Below are positions 32,116 through 40,918 of a stretch of DNA of 64,000 nucleotides, in pieces. Location of the stretch: NCBI GenBank assembly GCA_963841455.1, contig CAWJCU010000007.1, forward strand, positions 124,001 through 188,000. Direction: 5' to 3'. The position numbers were made by a program, and so were the translations under genes. The stretch comes from JAWVFM01 sp963841455. Lineage in GTDB: Bacteria > Actinomycetota > Thermoleophilia > Solirubrobacterales > 70-9. How positions within the stretch are numbered: position 1 is the first letter of the stretch; each line of letters begins with the position of its first letter. The notes beneath the pieces were generated by a model that made no database searches, had not been told where the DNA came from, and saw only the letters and a list, made by a program, of their open reading frames with translations.

Positions 32116-33468
32116 TTGATTCGACGGCAGGAAATGCTCAATCGGCGCGGCCGCGCGAACGACGAATTCCGTCGTCAGGGTCGACGCATTTCGGCGTTCG
32201 CGCTGGGCTTCGTCCTCGTGGTGACGGTTCTTGTCGCCGGTGCCGGTCCGGTGGCGGCGTCGGGGAAGGGCCGCGCGGCGAAGACGAGGAGGTCGACGTC
32301 GGCGACGGGCGTCGCACTGGACCTGAAGGGGCGCATCGTGGTCGCCGGGACGGCCAACGGGAGGATCGCACTCGCTCGGTACAAGGACAGCGGGAAGCTG
32401 GATCGATCGTTCGGGGACCGAGGGAAGGTGACGACGAAGCTCGCGCGCCCGATTCGCGGGGGAGGCCGGACGGTTGCGATCGACGCCAAGGGGCGCATCG
32501 ACGTGGCGGGAAACCGCAAGTCCGGCTTCGCGGTCGTCCGCTTCAAGCCCAGCGGGGCGGTTGATCGGCACTTCGGCAAGCACGGGGTCGCGACGCGGAA
32601 GGTTCCCTCGGGGAGCCGGCCGGCCGCCAACGCGATCGCGGTCGGGTTCAACAACAAGATCGTCGTCGCGGGGCTCGGGTGCGGCAACGCTGCCGGCGCC
32701 GATACCTGCTTCGCCCTGACTCGCTTCACCCCGATGGGCGAGGTCGACAAGGCGTTTGGCTCGAGCGGCCTCGTGACCACGCACGTTGGAACGGAGTCAC
32801 GCGCCTACTCGGCGATCGTCGCCCCCTCGGGCGAGGTGTTCGCCTCTGGCTTCGGGGACGAGGGCGACCCGCAGACAGCCGGTTTCGCGGTCGTCCGCTA
32901 CGACGGAACGGGAGCCGTTCAGCAGTCGGTCGTGACGCAGTTCCCCGGCGCCGTCGGCGTCCCGGTCGCGCAGTCGCTCGGCTTCGACACGAGCGGTCGC
33001 AACGTCTTCGCGGCGGGATCCAGCAACGGCTCCAACTTCGCGCTGGCGCGGTACGACTTCGACAGCCTCAACATCGACCCGGTCTTCGGCGGCACGGGGA
33101 CTCCGACGACCGAGTTGGGAAAACCCGCGGCCGCGAGCGCGGTCGCGACCGACATCTCGGCCAGGCCAGTCGTCGCCGGCTTCGCCCACGACAAGTTCGC
33201 GGTGGCCCGCTACACGACGGCTGGCTTCCTGGACCAGGGCTTCGGGTCCAAGGGCCTCGCCTTCACGAACTTCGGGAAGGGCACCGACTACGCACGTGGC
33301 GTCGCCACCGACTTCACGCGCCGCGTCGTGGCGGTGGGCGCGACCGGTGCGTCCAAGCCTCAGGGGCTGGGACGCGCCTTCGCGATCGCCCGCTACACCA
33401 AGGCCGGCGCGCTCGACCCGAGCTTCAGCAAGGACGGTCGCGTCACCACATCCTTTCCGCGACGGTAG
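32116..33468 (+). CDS. Secreted delta-60 repeat protein
   Basis: A 450-residue exported protein. After a basic N-terminus, residues 25-48 form a signal or anchor segment. The rest is six to seven repeats of about 55 residues with the delta-60 pattern: ALARYKDSGKLDRSFGDRGK, AVVRFKPSGAVDRHFGKHG, FALTRFTPMGEVDKAFGSSG and, at the end, AIARYTKAGALDPSFSKDG. Such repeats are thought to form a beta-propeller-like surface fold with no known catalysis. Two Cys (GCG and DTC) occur in one loop. The ATG at 32116 is chosen by default; ATG 32134 would shorten the basic leader. Confidence 0.8.
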   Translation: MIRRQEMLNRRGRANDEFRRQGRRISAFALGFVLVVTVLVAGAGPVAASGKGRAAKTRRSTSATGVALDLKGRIVVAGTANGRIALARYKDSGKLDRSFGDRGKVTTKLARPIRGGGRTVAIDAKGRIDVAGNRKSGFAVVRFKPSGAVDRHFGKHGVATRKVPSGSRPAANAIAVGFNNKIVVAGLGCGNAAGADTCFALTRFTPMGEVDKAFGSSGLVTTHVGTESRAYSAIVAPSGEVFASGFGDEGDPQTAGFAVVRYDGTGAVQQSVVTQFPGAVGVPVAQSLGFDTSGRNVFAAGSSNGSNFALARYDFDSLNIDPVFGGTGTPTTELGKPAAASAVATDISARPVVAGFAHDKFAVARYTTAGFLDQGFGSKGLAFTNFGKGTDYARGVATDFTRRVVAVGATGASKPQGLGRAFAIARYTKAGALDPSFSKDGRVTTSFPRR

Positions 33469-33484
33469 CGCGGCGCCCGCCGTC

Positions 33485-33490
33485 TAACGT
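33485..33490 (+). promoter_or_regulatory. -10-like box TAACGT
   Basis: TAACGT ends seven bases before GTG 33498, the start of the peptidase gene; identical in sequence and spacing to the box before tRNA-Gln. Confidence 0.45.
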
Positions 33491-33497
33491 TCGCGCG

Positions 33498-34445
33498 GTG
33501 ACGGACGATCTCGATCGCGCGGTCCGCGCCGTCGTTCGCGAGTGCCTCGGCGTGAGCGCGGGGGAGGACGTCCTGGTGGTCTGCAACCCGGCGACCCGCG
33601 AGATCGGCGAGCGCATGCGCGAGGAGGCCGAGGCCGCTGGAGGCGACGCCGTCCTCGCGGTGATGGGCGAGCGAGGCTCGCACGCGGCCGAGCCGCCGCC
33701 GACGGTCGCGGCGGCGATGCTCGCGGCGGACGTGGTCCTCGCGCCGACCGCCCAATCGCTCTCGCACACGGCGGCGCGAAAGGCGGCCACCGACGCCGGC
33801 GCCCGGGCGGCGACCCTTCCCGGCGTCACCGAGGAGCTCCTCGCCAGGGTGATGAGCGCCGACATGGAGGGACTGCGGCGCAGGGGCCACGCCCTCGCTG
33901 AGGCGCTCGAGGCCGCGAGCGAGGCGACGATCACCTGCCCGAACGGCTCCGACCTCCGCCTCGACCTCGCCGGCCGCCCGGCGATCCCGGACGCGGGTGA
34001 GCTCACCGAGCCGGGCGCCTTCGGGAACCTCCCGTGTGGCGAAGGCTTCATCTCACCGTCGGGCGGGGAGGGGGTGCTGGTCGTCGACGGATCGATTGCC
34101 CAGATCGGGAAGGTCACCGAGCCCGCCAGGCTCACCGTCGAGGGCGGCCACCTGGTCGAGGCGACGGGCCGTGCGGGCGAGCGCCTCTACGAGCTCCTGA
34201 CCGCCCACGGCCCCGCCGGCACGACGGTCGCCGAGCTCGGGATCGGGACGAACGAGAAAGCGATCCTGACCGGCGAGATCCTCGAGGACGAGAAGATCCT
34301 GGGCACGTGCCACGTCGCCTTCGGCGCGTCGGCCGGTATCGGAGGGACGGTGCAGGTCCCGGTCCACCTCGACTCCGTCGTGACGAGGCCCACGGTGTCG
34401 CTCGACGGCACGCCGATCGTGCGCGACGGCGCGCTCCTCGTCTAG
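33498..34445 (+). CDS. M29-like aminopeptidase
   Basis: A 315-residue protein resembling the thermophilic aminopeptidase (M29) family, two-metal exopeptidases. Metal-ligand blocks are visible: FGNLPCGEGFISPSGGEGVL near residue 174, ELGIGTNEKAILTGEILEDE near 250, GTCHVAFGAS near 273 and PVHLDSVVTRPTV near 290 (HxD). The N-terminal domain has the LGVSAGEDVLVVC opening of the family. Slightly shorter than classical M29 enzymes (about 400 residues), so it may be a divergent branch. Possibly in one transcript with the FtcD-like gene 12 bases downstream. Confidence 0.75.
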   Translation: MTDDLDRAVRAVVRECLGVSAGEDVLVVCNPATREIGERMREEAEAAGGDAVLAVMGERGSHAAEPPPTVAAAMLAADVVLAPTAQSLSHTAARKAATDAGARAATLPGVTEELLARVMSADMEGLRRRGHALAEALEAASEATITCPNGSDLRLDLAGRPAIPDAGELTEPGAFGNLPCGEGFISPSGGEGVLVVDGSIAQIGKVTEPARLTVEGGHLVEATGRAGERLYELLTAHGPAGTTVAELGIGTNEKAILTGEILEDEKILGTCHVAFGASAGIGGTVQVPVHLDSVVTRPTVSLDGTPIVRDGALLV

Positions 34446-34457
34446 GCAGGCCCCGGC

Positions 34458-35342
34458 TTGCTCGCTGTCCCGAACGTCTCCGAGGGACGCGACCTCGCCG
34501 CCGTCGAGGGGCTCGAGAACGCGTTCGCGCGGGGGGTCGTGCTGCTCGACGTCCATACCGACGGCGTCCACAACCGATCCGTCCTCACGCTCGCCGGCGA
34601 GCCGGAGCGCCTTCGCGGTGCCCTCGTCGCCGGCGCCGTCGTCGCCGCGAACGCGATCGACATGCGCGCCCACTCCGGAGCCCACCCGGCGATCGGAGCC
34701 CTCGACGTCTGCCCGCTCGTCTGGCTGAGCGCGGGCGAGCGCGACACCGCGAAAGAGGCTGCGATCGCGCTCGCCGAGAGCATTGCTCGCGAGGCGGGCG
34801 TGCCGGTCTTCCTCTACGGCGACCTCGCGACGGACCCGCGCCGGCGGGAGCGCGCCTTCTTCCGTGACGGCGGCCCGGCCGAGCTCGGGCGACGGATGGC
34901 GACAGGCGAGCTTCACCCGGACTTTGGACCCGGGCAGCCGCACCCCACGGCCGGCGCGACGCTCGTCACCGCGCGCCCGCCGCTGGCCGCCTTCAACGTC
35001 GTCCTCCGGGGTCTCGACATGGTGGCGGCGCGCGAGATCGCGGCGCGGAGCCGCGAGGCCGGGGGCGGCCTCCCGGGTGTCAGGGCTATAGCCGTCGACC
35101 TCGGCCGCGGGCGGCTTCAGGTCTCGACGAACGTCCACGATCCGATCGCTGTGCCGCTCCATCGCGTGTTCGAGCTCGTGTGCGCGCTTGCCGCCGAGCG
35201 GGGGGGAGACGCCGTCGAGGCCGAGATCGTGGGCCTCGTTCCGGAGGCCGCGCTCGAGGGCTTTCCGCCAGATTTTCCGACTCCCGGCTTCGACCCGGCG
35301 ACCGGCGTGATCGAGCGTCGCGTCGCGACGAGGGATCGCTGA
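34458..35342 (+). CDS. Glutamate formimidoyltransferase-like protein (FtcD N-domain type)
   Basis: A 294-residue protein of the formiminotransferase family, which moves a formimino group between formiminoglutamate and tetrahydrofolate in histidine breakdown. Starting at TTG 34458 it opens LAVPNVSEGRD, the family start, with VLLDVHTDGVHNRSVLTL near residue 27, RAHSGAHPAIGALDVCPLVW near 71, and VSTNVHDP near 219. No cyclodeaminase domain follows, and no other hut genes lie nearby, so its present role is uncertain. Confidence 0.85.
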   Translation: MLAVPNVSEGRDLAAVEGLENAFARGVVLLDVHTDGVHNRSVLTLAGEPERLRGALVAGAVVAANAIDMRAHSGAHPAIGALDVCPLVWLSAGERDTAKEAAIALAESIAREAGVPVFLYGDLATDPRRRERAFFRDGGPAELGRRMATGELHPDFGPGQPHPTAGATLVTARPPLAAFNVVLRGLDMVAAREIAARSREAGGGLPGVRAIAVDLGRGRLQVSTNVHDPIAVPLHRVFELVCALAAERGGDAVEAEIVGLVPEAALEGFPPDFPTPGFDPATGVIERRVATRDR

Positions 35343-35401
35343 CCCACGCACCCCCGGATGACGGCGCAGCCCTTCGCTGGGTCGCCACCCGCGCCCTCGC
35401 G

Positions 35402-35417
35402 AATAGCTAGGGCTATT
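35402..35417 (+). terminator. Short hairpin after the FtcD-like gene
   Basis: AATAGC (35402-35407) and GCTATT (35412-35417) pair perfectly around TAGG, in a 170-base gap before the next gene. Weak stem; no long T-run. Confidence 0.3.
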
Positions 35418-35499
35418 GGCTTCGGACGCGTTCGACGCCCAGCTTGACCTGCCCCGCCCCCGGGGGCACGTCGGTCAGCGATCACTCGTCCCGGTTTCG

Positions 35500-35505
35500 T
35501 AGCAT
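35500..35505 (+). promoter_or_regulatory. -10-like box TAGCAT
   Basis: TAGCAT ends eight bases before ATG 35514. Confidence 0.4.
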
Positions 35506-35513
35506 CACCTTCG

Positions 35514-35924
35514 ATGGCGCAGACCAGGCGACGCCGGCGACGCAAGCACCGCGGCACCCAGGGCGGCTCAATCGACCGCGGGCGAGGCGGAGGGCCGAGG
35601 CCGCGCAGCCGCCAGGAAGCGCGGGAGCGCGCCCGCAGCCAGATGAAGGGCAAGCGCAAGCCGAAGGGCAAGGGCAGCCAGACCGTCGATCGCCGCGATC
35701 GGCCGCCGACTTGGCGGAGCGCGGTGAACCGCGCCCTGATCGGCGCCGTCATCTTCGCCGTCCTCTTGATCGTGCCCTTCCACCAGCCGCCCGGTGGCGC
35801 CATTGCGCTCGCGGCGCTGATGCTCGCGCTCTATGTCCCGATGGGCTATTACATCGAGCGCTTCTTCTACACCCGCCGTCAGGCGCAGAAGCAGCGAGCC
35901 GCGCAGAAGAACGGCAAGGGCTGA
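35514..35924 (+). CDS. Basic small membrane protein
   Basis: A 136-residue protein whose first 65 residues are extremely basic (many Arg, Lys, Gly, e.g. TRRRRRRKHRGTQGGS), followed by two membrane helices (about 74-90 and 93-112) and a short basic tail. The arrangement suggests a membrane protein with a nucleic-acid- or ribosome-facing cytosolic tail. Its TGA overlaps the ATG of the metallo-beta-lactamase-fold gene. No family recognised. Confidence 0.7.
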   Translation: MAQTRRRRRRKHRGTQGGSIDRGRGGGPRPRSRQEARERARSQMKGKRKPKGKGSQTVDRRDRPPTWRSAVNRALIGAVIFAVLLIVPFHQPPGGAIALAALMLALYVPMGYYIERFFYTRRQAQKQRAAQKNGKG

Positions 35925-36562
35925 TGGACGTCCGGTCCTTCACCGTCGGCCAAGTCGCTGAGAACTGCTACGTCGCCCGTCGTGAGGGGGCCGACCGCGG
36001 CATTGTCGTGGACCCCGGCGACGAGCCCGAGCGGATCGTCGGCGCGATCGAGGAGCTCGGGATCGTCGTCGACGCGATCCTCCTGACCCACACCCACTTC
36101 GATCACGTCGGCGCCGTCGCCCCGGTCGCCAAGGCGACCGGGGCCCCCGTCTGGTGCCCCGAGATCGAGGTCCCTGTGCTCGCGGACATCATGTCCTACG
36201 TGCCGTGGCCCGGCTTCGGCCCGTTCGAGAGCTACGACGCCGACCACACGGTGGCCGGCGGTGAGGAGCTCGACCTGGCGGGGCTCGACATCGACGTCAT
36301 CTTCACCCCCGGGCACAGCCCCGGGCACGTGAGCTACTCGATCGCCGACGAGACGGCTCTCTTCTCCGGCGACGTGCTCTTCAAGGGGTCGGTGGGGCGA
36401 ACAGACCTCCCCGGTGGCGATTGGGGCACGCTGCTCGAGAGCATCCGCGGCCTCGTCGACGGGCTCCCCGAGGAGACGGTCGTCTACCCGGGGCACATGG
36501 GCGTCACGACGCTCGGCGCGGAGCGGGCCTCGAACCCGTTCCTGGCCGAGCTGGCCCGCTAG
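35924..36562 (+). CDS. Metallo-beta-lactamase-fold hydrolase (glyoxalase II-like)
   Basis: A 212-residue MBL-fold enzyme: FTVGQVAENCYVARRE at the start, the zinc motif LLTHTHFDHVGA near residue 57, FTPGHSPGHVSY near 129, and LFSGDVLFKGSVGRTDLPGG near 146, with a final YPGHMGVTTLGAERASNPF. This is the pattern of glyoxalase-II-like hydrolases. The ATG overlaps the previous TGA, and hisS starts ten bases after its stop. An equivalent gene commonly precedes hisS in actinomycetes. Confidence 0.9.
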   Translation: MDVRSFTVGQVAENCYVARREGADRGIVVDPGDEPERIVGAIEELGIVVDAILLTHTHFDHVGAVAPVAKATGAPVWCPEIEVPVLADIMSYVPWPGFGPFESYDADHTVAGGEELDLAGLDIDVIFTPGHSPGHVSYSIADETALFSGDVLFKGSVGRTDLPGGDWGTLLESIRGLVDGLPEETVVYPGHMGVTTLGAERASNPFLAELAR

Positions 36563-36572
36563 CGTCCCGGCG

Positions 36573-37808
36573 ATGCCAGCCCGCTACCAGGCCCCGCGGG
36601 GCACGTTCGACGTGCTCCCCGACGACGAGCCGGCGCGCCTGCAGGTCGCGCACGCAACGGCCGACGTCCTCGGCCGCGCCGGCTACGGTCGGATCGAGAC
36701 GCCGATCTTCGAGGACACCGAGCTGTTCGAGCGATCGGTGGGCGCCGCGACCGACGTGGTGCGCAAGGAGATGTTCACCTTCGAGGACCGCGGCGGCAGA
36801 AGCATCACGCTGCGGCCCGAGGGCACGGCTCCGGTCTGCCGCGCATACGTCGAGCACGGTATGCACAAGCTCGCGCAACCGGTGAAGCTCTGGTACCTCG
36901 GCCCCTACTTCCGTTACGAGGCGCCGCAGGCTGGCCGCCACCGCCAGTTTCACCAGGTCGGCGCAGAGGCGATCGGGTCCGACTCGCCGCTCGTCGACGC
37001 CGAGCTGATCGGCCTGCTCGCCGCCCTACTCAGTGAGCTCGGCGTCCGCGGGCTCGAGCTGCGGCTGGGCAGCCTGGGATCCCCGGAGAGCCGTGCCGCC
37101 TACCGCGACGAGCTTCGCTCCTACCTTCGCGCCCACGAGTCCGACCTCTCGAAGGACGTCCGCGAGCGCATCGACGAGAACCCGATGCGCGCGTTCGACG
37201 CGGCCGACGAGGGAACGCAGGCCGTCATGGCCGAGGCGCCCGCGATGCTCGATCGCCTCGACGATGCCGACGCGGAGCACTTCGCCGAGGTCCGCGCCCT
37301 TCTCGACGCCGCGGGCGTGGAATACACGATTGAGCCGAAGCTGGTGCGCGGGCTCGACTACTACACGCGGACGCTCTTCGAGTTCCACAGCGCCGAGCTC
37401 GGCGCCCAGTCGCAGGTGGCTGGCGGCGGGCGATACGACCGGCTCATCGAGGAGCTTGGCGGACCGGCGACGCCGGCGATGGGCTGGGCGGCAGGAATCG
37501 AGCGGATCGTCCTCGCTTCCCCCGCGGCGCCCGAGGGGCCGTCCCCTGACGTGTTCGTTGCCGCCGCGGCCGACGCGGTGCGCGCTCGTGCTGCGGCGCT
37601 CGCCGCCGAGCTCCGCCACTCCGGACTCGCGGCCGAGGCGGACCTCGCCGGCCGTGGGCTGAAGGGACAGCTGAAGCACGCGGACCGGCTGCGCGCCCGC
37701 CGCGTGCTCATCCTCGAGGAGGACCAGAGCGCGAAGCTCCGCGAGATGGACTCCGGCGATCAGCGGCCCATCGATCCCGCGAAGGCAGTCGAGGAGCTCA
37801 CCGGTTGA
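36573..37808 (+). CDS. hisS: Histidyl-tRNA synthetase
   Basis: A 411-residue class II synthetase charging tRNA-His. Conserved blocks: APRGTFDVLPDD at the N-terminus, LRPEGTAPVCRAY near residue 80 (motif 2 start), YEAPQAGRHRQFHQVGAEAI near 114, LVRGLDYYTRTLFEF near 257 and AGGGRYDRL near 284 (motif 3 region), then an anticodon-binding domain from about 325. TTGA overlap with aspS. Confidence 0.96.
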   Translation: MPARYQAPRGTFDVLPDDEPARLQVAHATADVLGRAGYGRIETPIFEDTELFERSVGAATDVVRKEMFTFEDRGGRSITLRPEGTAPVCRAYVEHGMHKLAQPVKLWYLGPYFRYEAPQAGRHRQFHQVGAEAIGSDSPLVDAELIGLLAALLSELGVRGLELRLGSLGSPESRAAYRDELRSYLRAHESDLSKDVRERIDENPMRAFDAADEGTQAVMAEAPAMLDRLDDADAEHFAEVRALLDAAGVEYTIEPKLVRGLDYYTRTLFEFHSAELGAQSQVAGGGRYDRLIEELGGPATPAMGWAAGIERIVLASPAAPEGPSPDVFVAAAADAVRARAAALAAELRHSGLAAEADLAGRGLKGQLKHADRLRARRVLILEEDQSAKLREMDSGDQRPIDPAKAVEELTG

Positions 37809-39610
37809 GCTCGCCGCCGCCCGCGTTCCCGGCCCTCGCGCCCAACCGCTACCGCGATGCGTGGTGCGGCCAGGCCCTTCCCGACCGGGCCGGCTCGAGC
37901 GCGCGCTTCGCCGGCTGGGTGCACCGCCGCCGCGACCATGGCGGCCTGATCTTCATCGACCTACGGGACCGCACGGGTATCGTCCAGCTCGTCTTCGACC
38001 CGGAGGACGTCCCGGCGGAGACCTTCGAGCTCGGGCATGGGCTGCGTGCCGAGGACGTGCTGTCCGTGGCGGGTGAGGTCGTCGCCCGTTCCCCCGAGAC
38101 GGTGAATCCGGACCTTCCCACGGGCGAGGTGGAGCTACGGGTGGCCGAGGCGGCGCTACTGTCGGACGCGGACACGCCGCCGTTCGAGATCGAGGGCTAC
38201 TCAGGCGAGGTCGGGGAGGAGCTGCGCCTCCGCTACCGCTATCTCGATCTGCGCCGGGAGTCGATGCGCGAGGCGATCATCGTGCGCCACCGGATCGTCG
38301 CCGCGATCCGCGAGTTCTTCGATTCCGAGGGGTTCGTGGAGATCGAGACGCCGGTGCTCACGCGCTCGACGCCCGAGGGGGCGCGCGACTTCCTCGTTCC
38401 GAGCCGCCTCCAGCGCGGTTCCTTCTACGCCCTGCCGCAGTCGCCTCAGCTCTTCAAGCAGCTCCTGATGATGGCGGGGTTCGAGCGCTACTACCAGATC
38501 GCTCGCTGCTTTCGGGACGAGGACCTCCGCGCTGATCGGCAGCCCGACTTCACCCAGCTCGACGTCGAGCTCTCGTTCGTCGAGGTCGACGACGTGATCG
38601 ATCTCAACGAGCGGATGCTCGCGCACGTCCTCGGCACGGTCGGCGTCGCGATCGAGCTCCCGCTTCCCCGAATCCCCTACGACGAGGCCATCGCCCGGTA
38701 CGGGACCGACAAACCCGACCTGCGCTACGGGCTCGAGATCGTCGAGCTGACCGGCGTGTTCCGCGGCACCGGCTTCAACGCCTTCGGCAGCGTGATCGAG
38801 GGCGGCGGCGTCGTCCGGGGGCTGAACGCCGGGGCCAGCGAGCGCTCCCGGGCGGAGCTCGACGGGCTGGTCTCCGAAGCGCAGGAGCTGGGGGCCAAGG
38901 GCCTCGTCTGGGCCGTAAGGGAGACCGACGGCTGGCGCTCGCCCGTGGCGAAGTTCCTTACGGCCGAGGGGATAGCCGCCGCGAGCGAGGCCCTGGGCGC
39001 GTCGGAGGGCGATCTGCTCCTGCTGAGCGCCGACGAGCCCGCGATGGTGGCCCGCGTCCTCGGGACGCTTCGCATCCGCCTCGCCGAGCGCCAGGGCCTG
39101 GTGCCGGAGGGCGAGCACAGCCTCTGCTGGGTTGTCGACTGGCCGCTCGTCGGGTGGAACGCCGACGAGGACCGCTGGGATGCGATGCATCACCCGTTCA
39201 CCTCGCCGGTGGGCGAGCTCGACCCGTCGAAGCCTGGCGACGCGCGCGCGCTCGCCTACGACGTCGCGTGGAACGGCGCCGAGATCGGCGGCGGCTCAAT
39301 CCGCATCTCGGACCCCGACGTGCAGCGGCGGGTCTTCGAAGCGCTCGGGATCGGCGAGGCCGAGGCCGAGGAGCGGTTCGGGTTCCTGCTCGACGCGCTC
39401 CGCTACGGCGCGCCGCCCCACGGCGGCATCGCCTACGGGATCGACCGCATCGCCGCGATCGCCCACGGGGCCGAGTCGATCCGTGACGTCATCGCCTTTC
39501 CGAAGGCAGCCTCCGGGATCGACCCACTCACCGGCGCGCCCGCGCCCGTCGACGACGCTCAGCTGCGCGAGCTCGGGATCGCGCTTCGCGCCCGCCCGGG
39601 GGACGCCTGA
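37805..39610 (+). CDS. aspS: Aspartyl-tRNA synthetase, probably non-discriminating
   Basis: A 601-residue bacterial-type AspRS: anticodon-binding OB domain (FAGWVHRRRDHGGLIFIDLR near residue 34), catalytic core (RSTPEGARDFLVPSRL, QSPQLFKQLLMM, FRDEDLRADRQPDFTQLD) and GAD insertion domain, ending with the class II motif 3 GIAYGIDRI. His and Gly in RRRDHGG match enzymes that also charge tRNA-Asn with Asp, which requires GatCAB; discriminating enzymes such as that of E. coli have Leu-Gly-Ser there. TTG start overlaps the hisS stop, so the two are translationally coupled. Confidence 0.95.
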   Translation: MSSPPPAFPALAPNRYRDAWCGQALPDRAGSSARFAGWVHRRRDHGGLIFIDLRDRTGIVQLVFDPEDVPAETFELGHGLRAEDVLSVAGEVVARSPETVNPDLPTGEVELRVAEAALLSDADTPPFEIEGYSGEVGEELRLRYRYLDLRRESMREAIIVRHRIVAAIREFFDSEGFVEIETPVLTRSTPEGARDFLVPSRLQRGSFYALPQSPQLFKQLLMMAGFERYYQIARCFRDEDLRADRQPDFTQLDVELSFVEVDDVIDLNERMLAHVLGTVGVAIELPLPRIPYDEAIARYGTDKPDLRYGLEIVELTGVFRGTGFNAFGSVIEGGGVVRGLNAGASERSRAELDGLVSEAQELGAKGLVWAVRETDGWRSPVAKFLTAEGIAAASEALGASEGDLLLLSADEPAMVARVLGTLRIRLAERQGLVPEGEHSLCWVVDWPLVGWNADEDRWDAMHHPFTSPVGELDPSKPGDARALAYDVAWNGAEIGGGSIRISDPDVQRRVFEALGIGEAEAEERFGFLLDALRYGAPPHGGIAYGIDRIAAIAHGAESIRDVIAFPKAASGIDPLTGAPAPVDDAQLRELGIALRARPGDA

Positions 39611-39650
39611 GGCTCGTTTTCCGTCCGGTCGGCAGGCCTACGCTGCGCGC

Positions 39651-39935
39651 ATGTCCGCCACATCCGTGTCTCGTTCGTCATCCGGCCTGTCCTCCTACCT
39701 GGCGCCCGACAAGGGGCGTGACGCGCTCAGAGCCCGACGAGCGCGTGGGAGATTGTGCTCCTCCTCTTCCTCCCCCAGCGCGAGTATCGTGGGCTGGCCT
39801 CTGATCCTCCTCCTCGTCGGCCTCGTCGCGCTCGGCGCGAGCATGAGGACCGGCGGGTCGGGCGCGCTCGTCCGGCCGAGGGACTCCGCGAGCGCCCCGC
39901 CCGAGCCGCCGCCACCTCCACCACCCCGCCCCTAG
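39651..39935 (+). CDS. Possible small membrane protein with poly-Pro tail
   Basis: A 94-residue reading frame: Ser/Arg-rich N-terminus, one helix (VGWPLILLLVGLVALGASM, about residues 47-65) and a tail ending in PPEPPPPPPPRP. TACGCT ends six bases before the ATG. The N-terminal third looks poor as protein, while an adjacent frame reads SEPDERVGDCAPP over the same bases, so a frameshift near 39770 may hide a better N-terminus. Weakly supported. Confidence 0.4.
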   Translation: MSATSVSRSSSGLSSYLAPDKGRDALRARRARGRLCSSSSSPSASIVGWPLILLLVGLVALGASMRTGGSGALVRPRDSASAPPEPPPPPPPRP

Positions 39936-40202
39936 ACGGGCGCGACGGGCCGAGTCCGGTCGGCATTCGGCACTCAAGCTCGAACCCGCGCGTGTCGAGT
40001 AAATGGCGACTGCTATGTTCAGCGCAGGCTCGAGCTTGTTCGATAGCCGCTCCAATTGTGAGCCAACACATTTGGCTTGGGAGTCGGTTTCCGGCCCTCG
40101 CCGTTGGCGGCGGCCGGTAGACACCCACCTGTTCGATCAGGTTCTCAAGCCGGGCGGTGCCGGCAAGCTGGGGCCTCTTTACTTCGCCCGGACGGGTCGT
40201 CG
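39936..40202. other. Non-coding stretch of lower G+C with a short inverted repeat
   Basis: About 270 bases without a convincing gene. The part 39970-40090 is clearly less G+C-rich than its surroundings. AGCCAA (40061-40066) and TTGGCT (40072-40077) form a perfect inverted repeat around CACAT, and TATGTT near 40015 could be a -10 box. It may be the promoter or leader of the membrane protein at 40203. Confidence 0.35.
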
Positions 40203-40889
40203 ATGAGGAAGTCGCTCAACGGCAACCCGATCGTCGCGATCGCCGTGATCGCCGTGCTCGGCATCGGCGTCGCTTTTCTCCTGCTCTCGTCGCTCTCGCA
40301 TTCGAGCTCGAGCACGGAGACCGCCACGACCTCGAGCGGCCCGGTGGTTGCCCCCGCTGTCCCGAGCGCGACTCCGACAGCTCCGGCCACAACCGATCCC
40401 GCCGCGGCGGCCAGCGCAACAGCGCCGGCGACCACCGGTGCGGTCGATCCCGTCACCGGCCTGCCGGCCGCGCCCACGACGGCACCGGCGGCTCCGGCCA
40501 ATGTCGGCAGCTTCGTCGCCGGCCCAGGCCTGCCAGATGCGGTGGTGACCGCCTTTAAGCGAGGCGACGCCGTGGCGCTCCTGATCGTGAAGCGAGATGG
40601 CATCGACGATCGCGCGGTCCACAAGGGATTCCGGCTCGTCGCCTCGACCCCGCGGGTGACGGCCTTCGAGACCCTCGCCGAGGGGGTTGCCCGCTATGCG
40701 CGGATCACGGAGGGCGTCGACCTCGACCGCGTCCCGGCACTCGTTGTGCTGCGGCCAAAGTCCGTGACGGGTGCGGGCCCTCCGAAGGCGACGGTCACGT
40801 ACGGGTTCAATTCACCGCAGCAGCTCGTCCAGGCCGTCCACGACGCGCTCTACAAGGGCCCCGAGAACCTCCCCTACCACCCGCGCTGA
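40203..40889 (+). CDS. Membrane-anchored protein with thioredoxin-like C-domain
   Basis: A 228-residue protein: short basic N-terminus, one membrane helix (NPIVAIAVIAVLGIGVAFLL, residues 8-27), a Ser/Thr/Ala/Pro linker to about residue 105, then a soluble domain (DAVVTAFKRGDAVALLIVKR, FETLAEGVARYARITEGVDL, VPALVVLRP) whose strand-helix order and VPALVV cis-Pro motif suggest a thioredoxin fold. No CxxC is present, so it is unlikely to be a redox enzyme. Extracytoplasmic location is probable; function unknown. Confidence 0.7.
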   Translation: MRKSLNGNPIVAIAVIAVLGIGVAFLLLSSLSHSSSSTETATTSSGPVVAPAVPSATPTAPATTDPAAAASATAPATTGAVDPVTGLPAAPTTAPAAPANVGSFVAGPGLPDAVVTAFKRGDAVALLIVKRDGIDDRAVHKGFRLVASTPRVTAFETLAEGVARYARITEGVDLDRVPALVVLRPKSVTGAGPPKATVTYGFNSPQQLVQAVHDALYKGPENLPYHPR

Positions 40890-40904
40890 GAAGGCCGGCC
40901 GCTC

Positions 40905-40910
40905 TACCCT
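40905..40910 (+). promoter_or_regulatory. -10-like box TACCCT
   Basis: TACCCT ends eight bases before ATG 40919 of the IscU-MnmA fusion, fitting a leaderless start. Confidence 0.4.
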
Positions 40911-40918
40911 GCGGTGGG

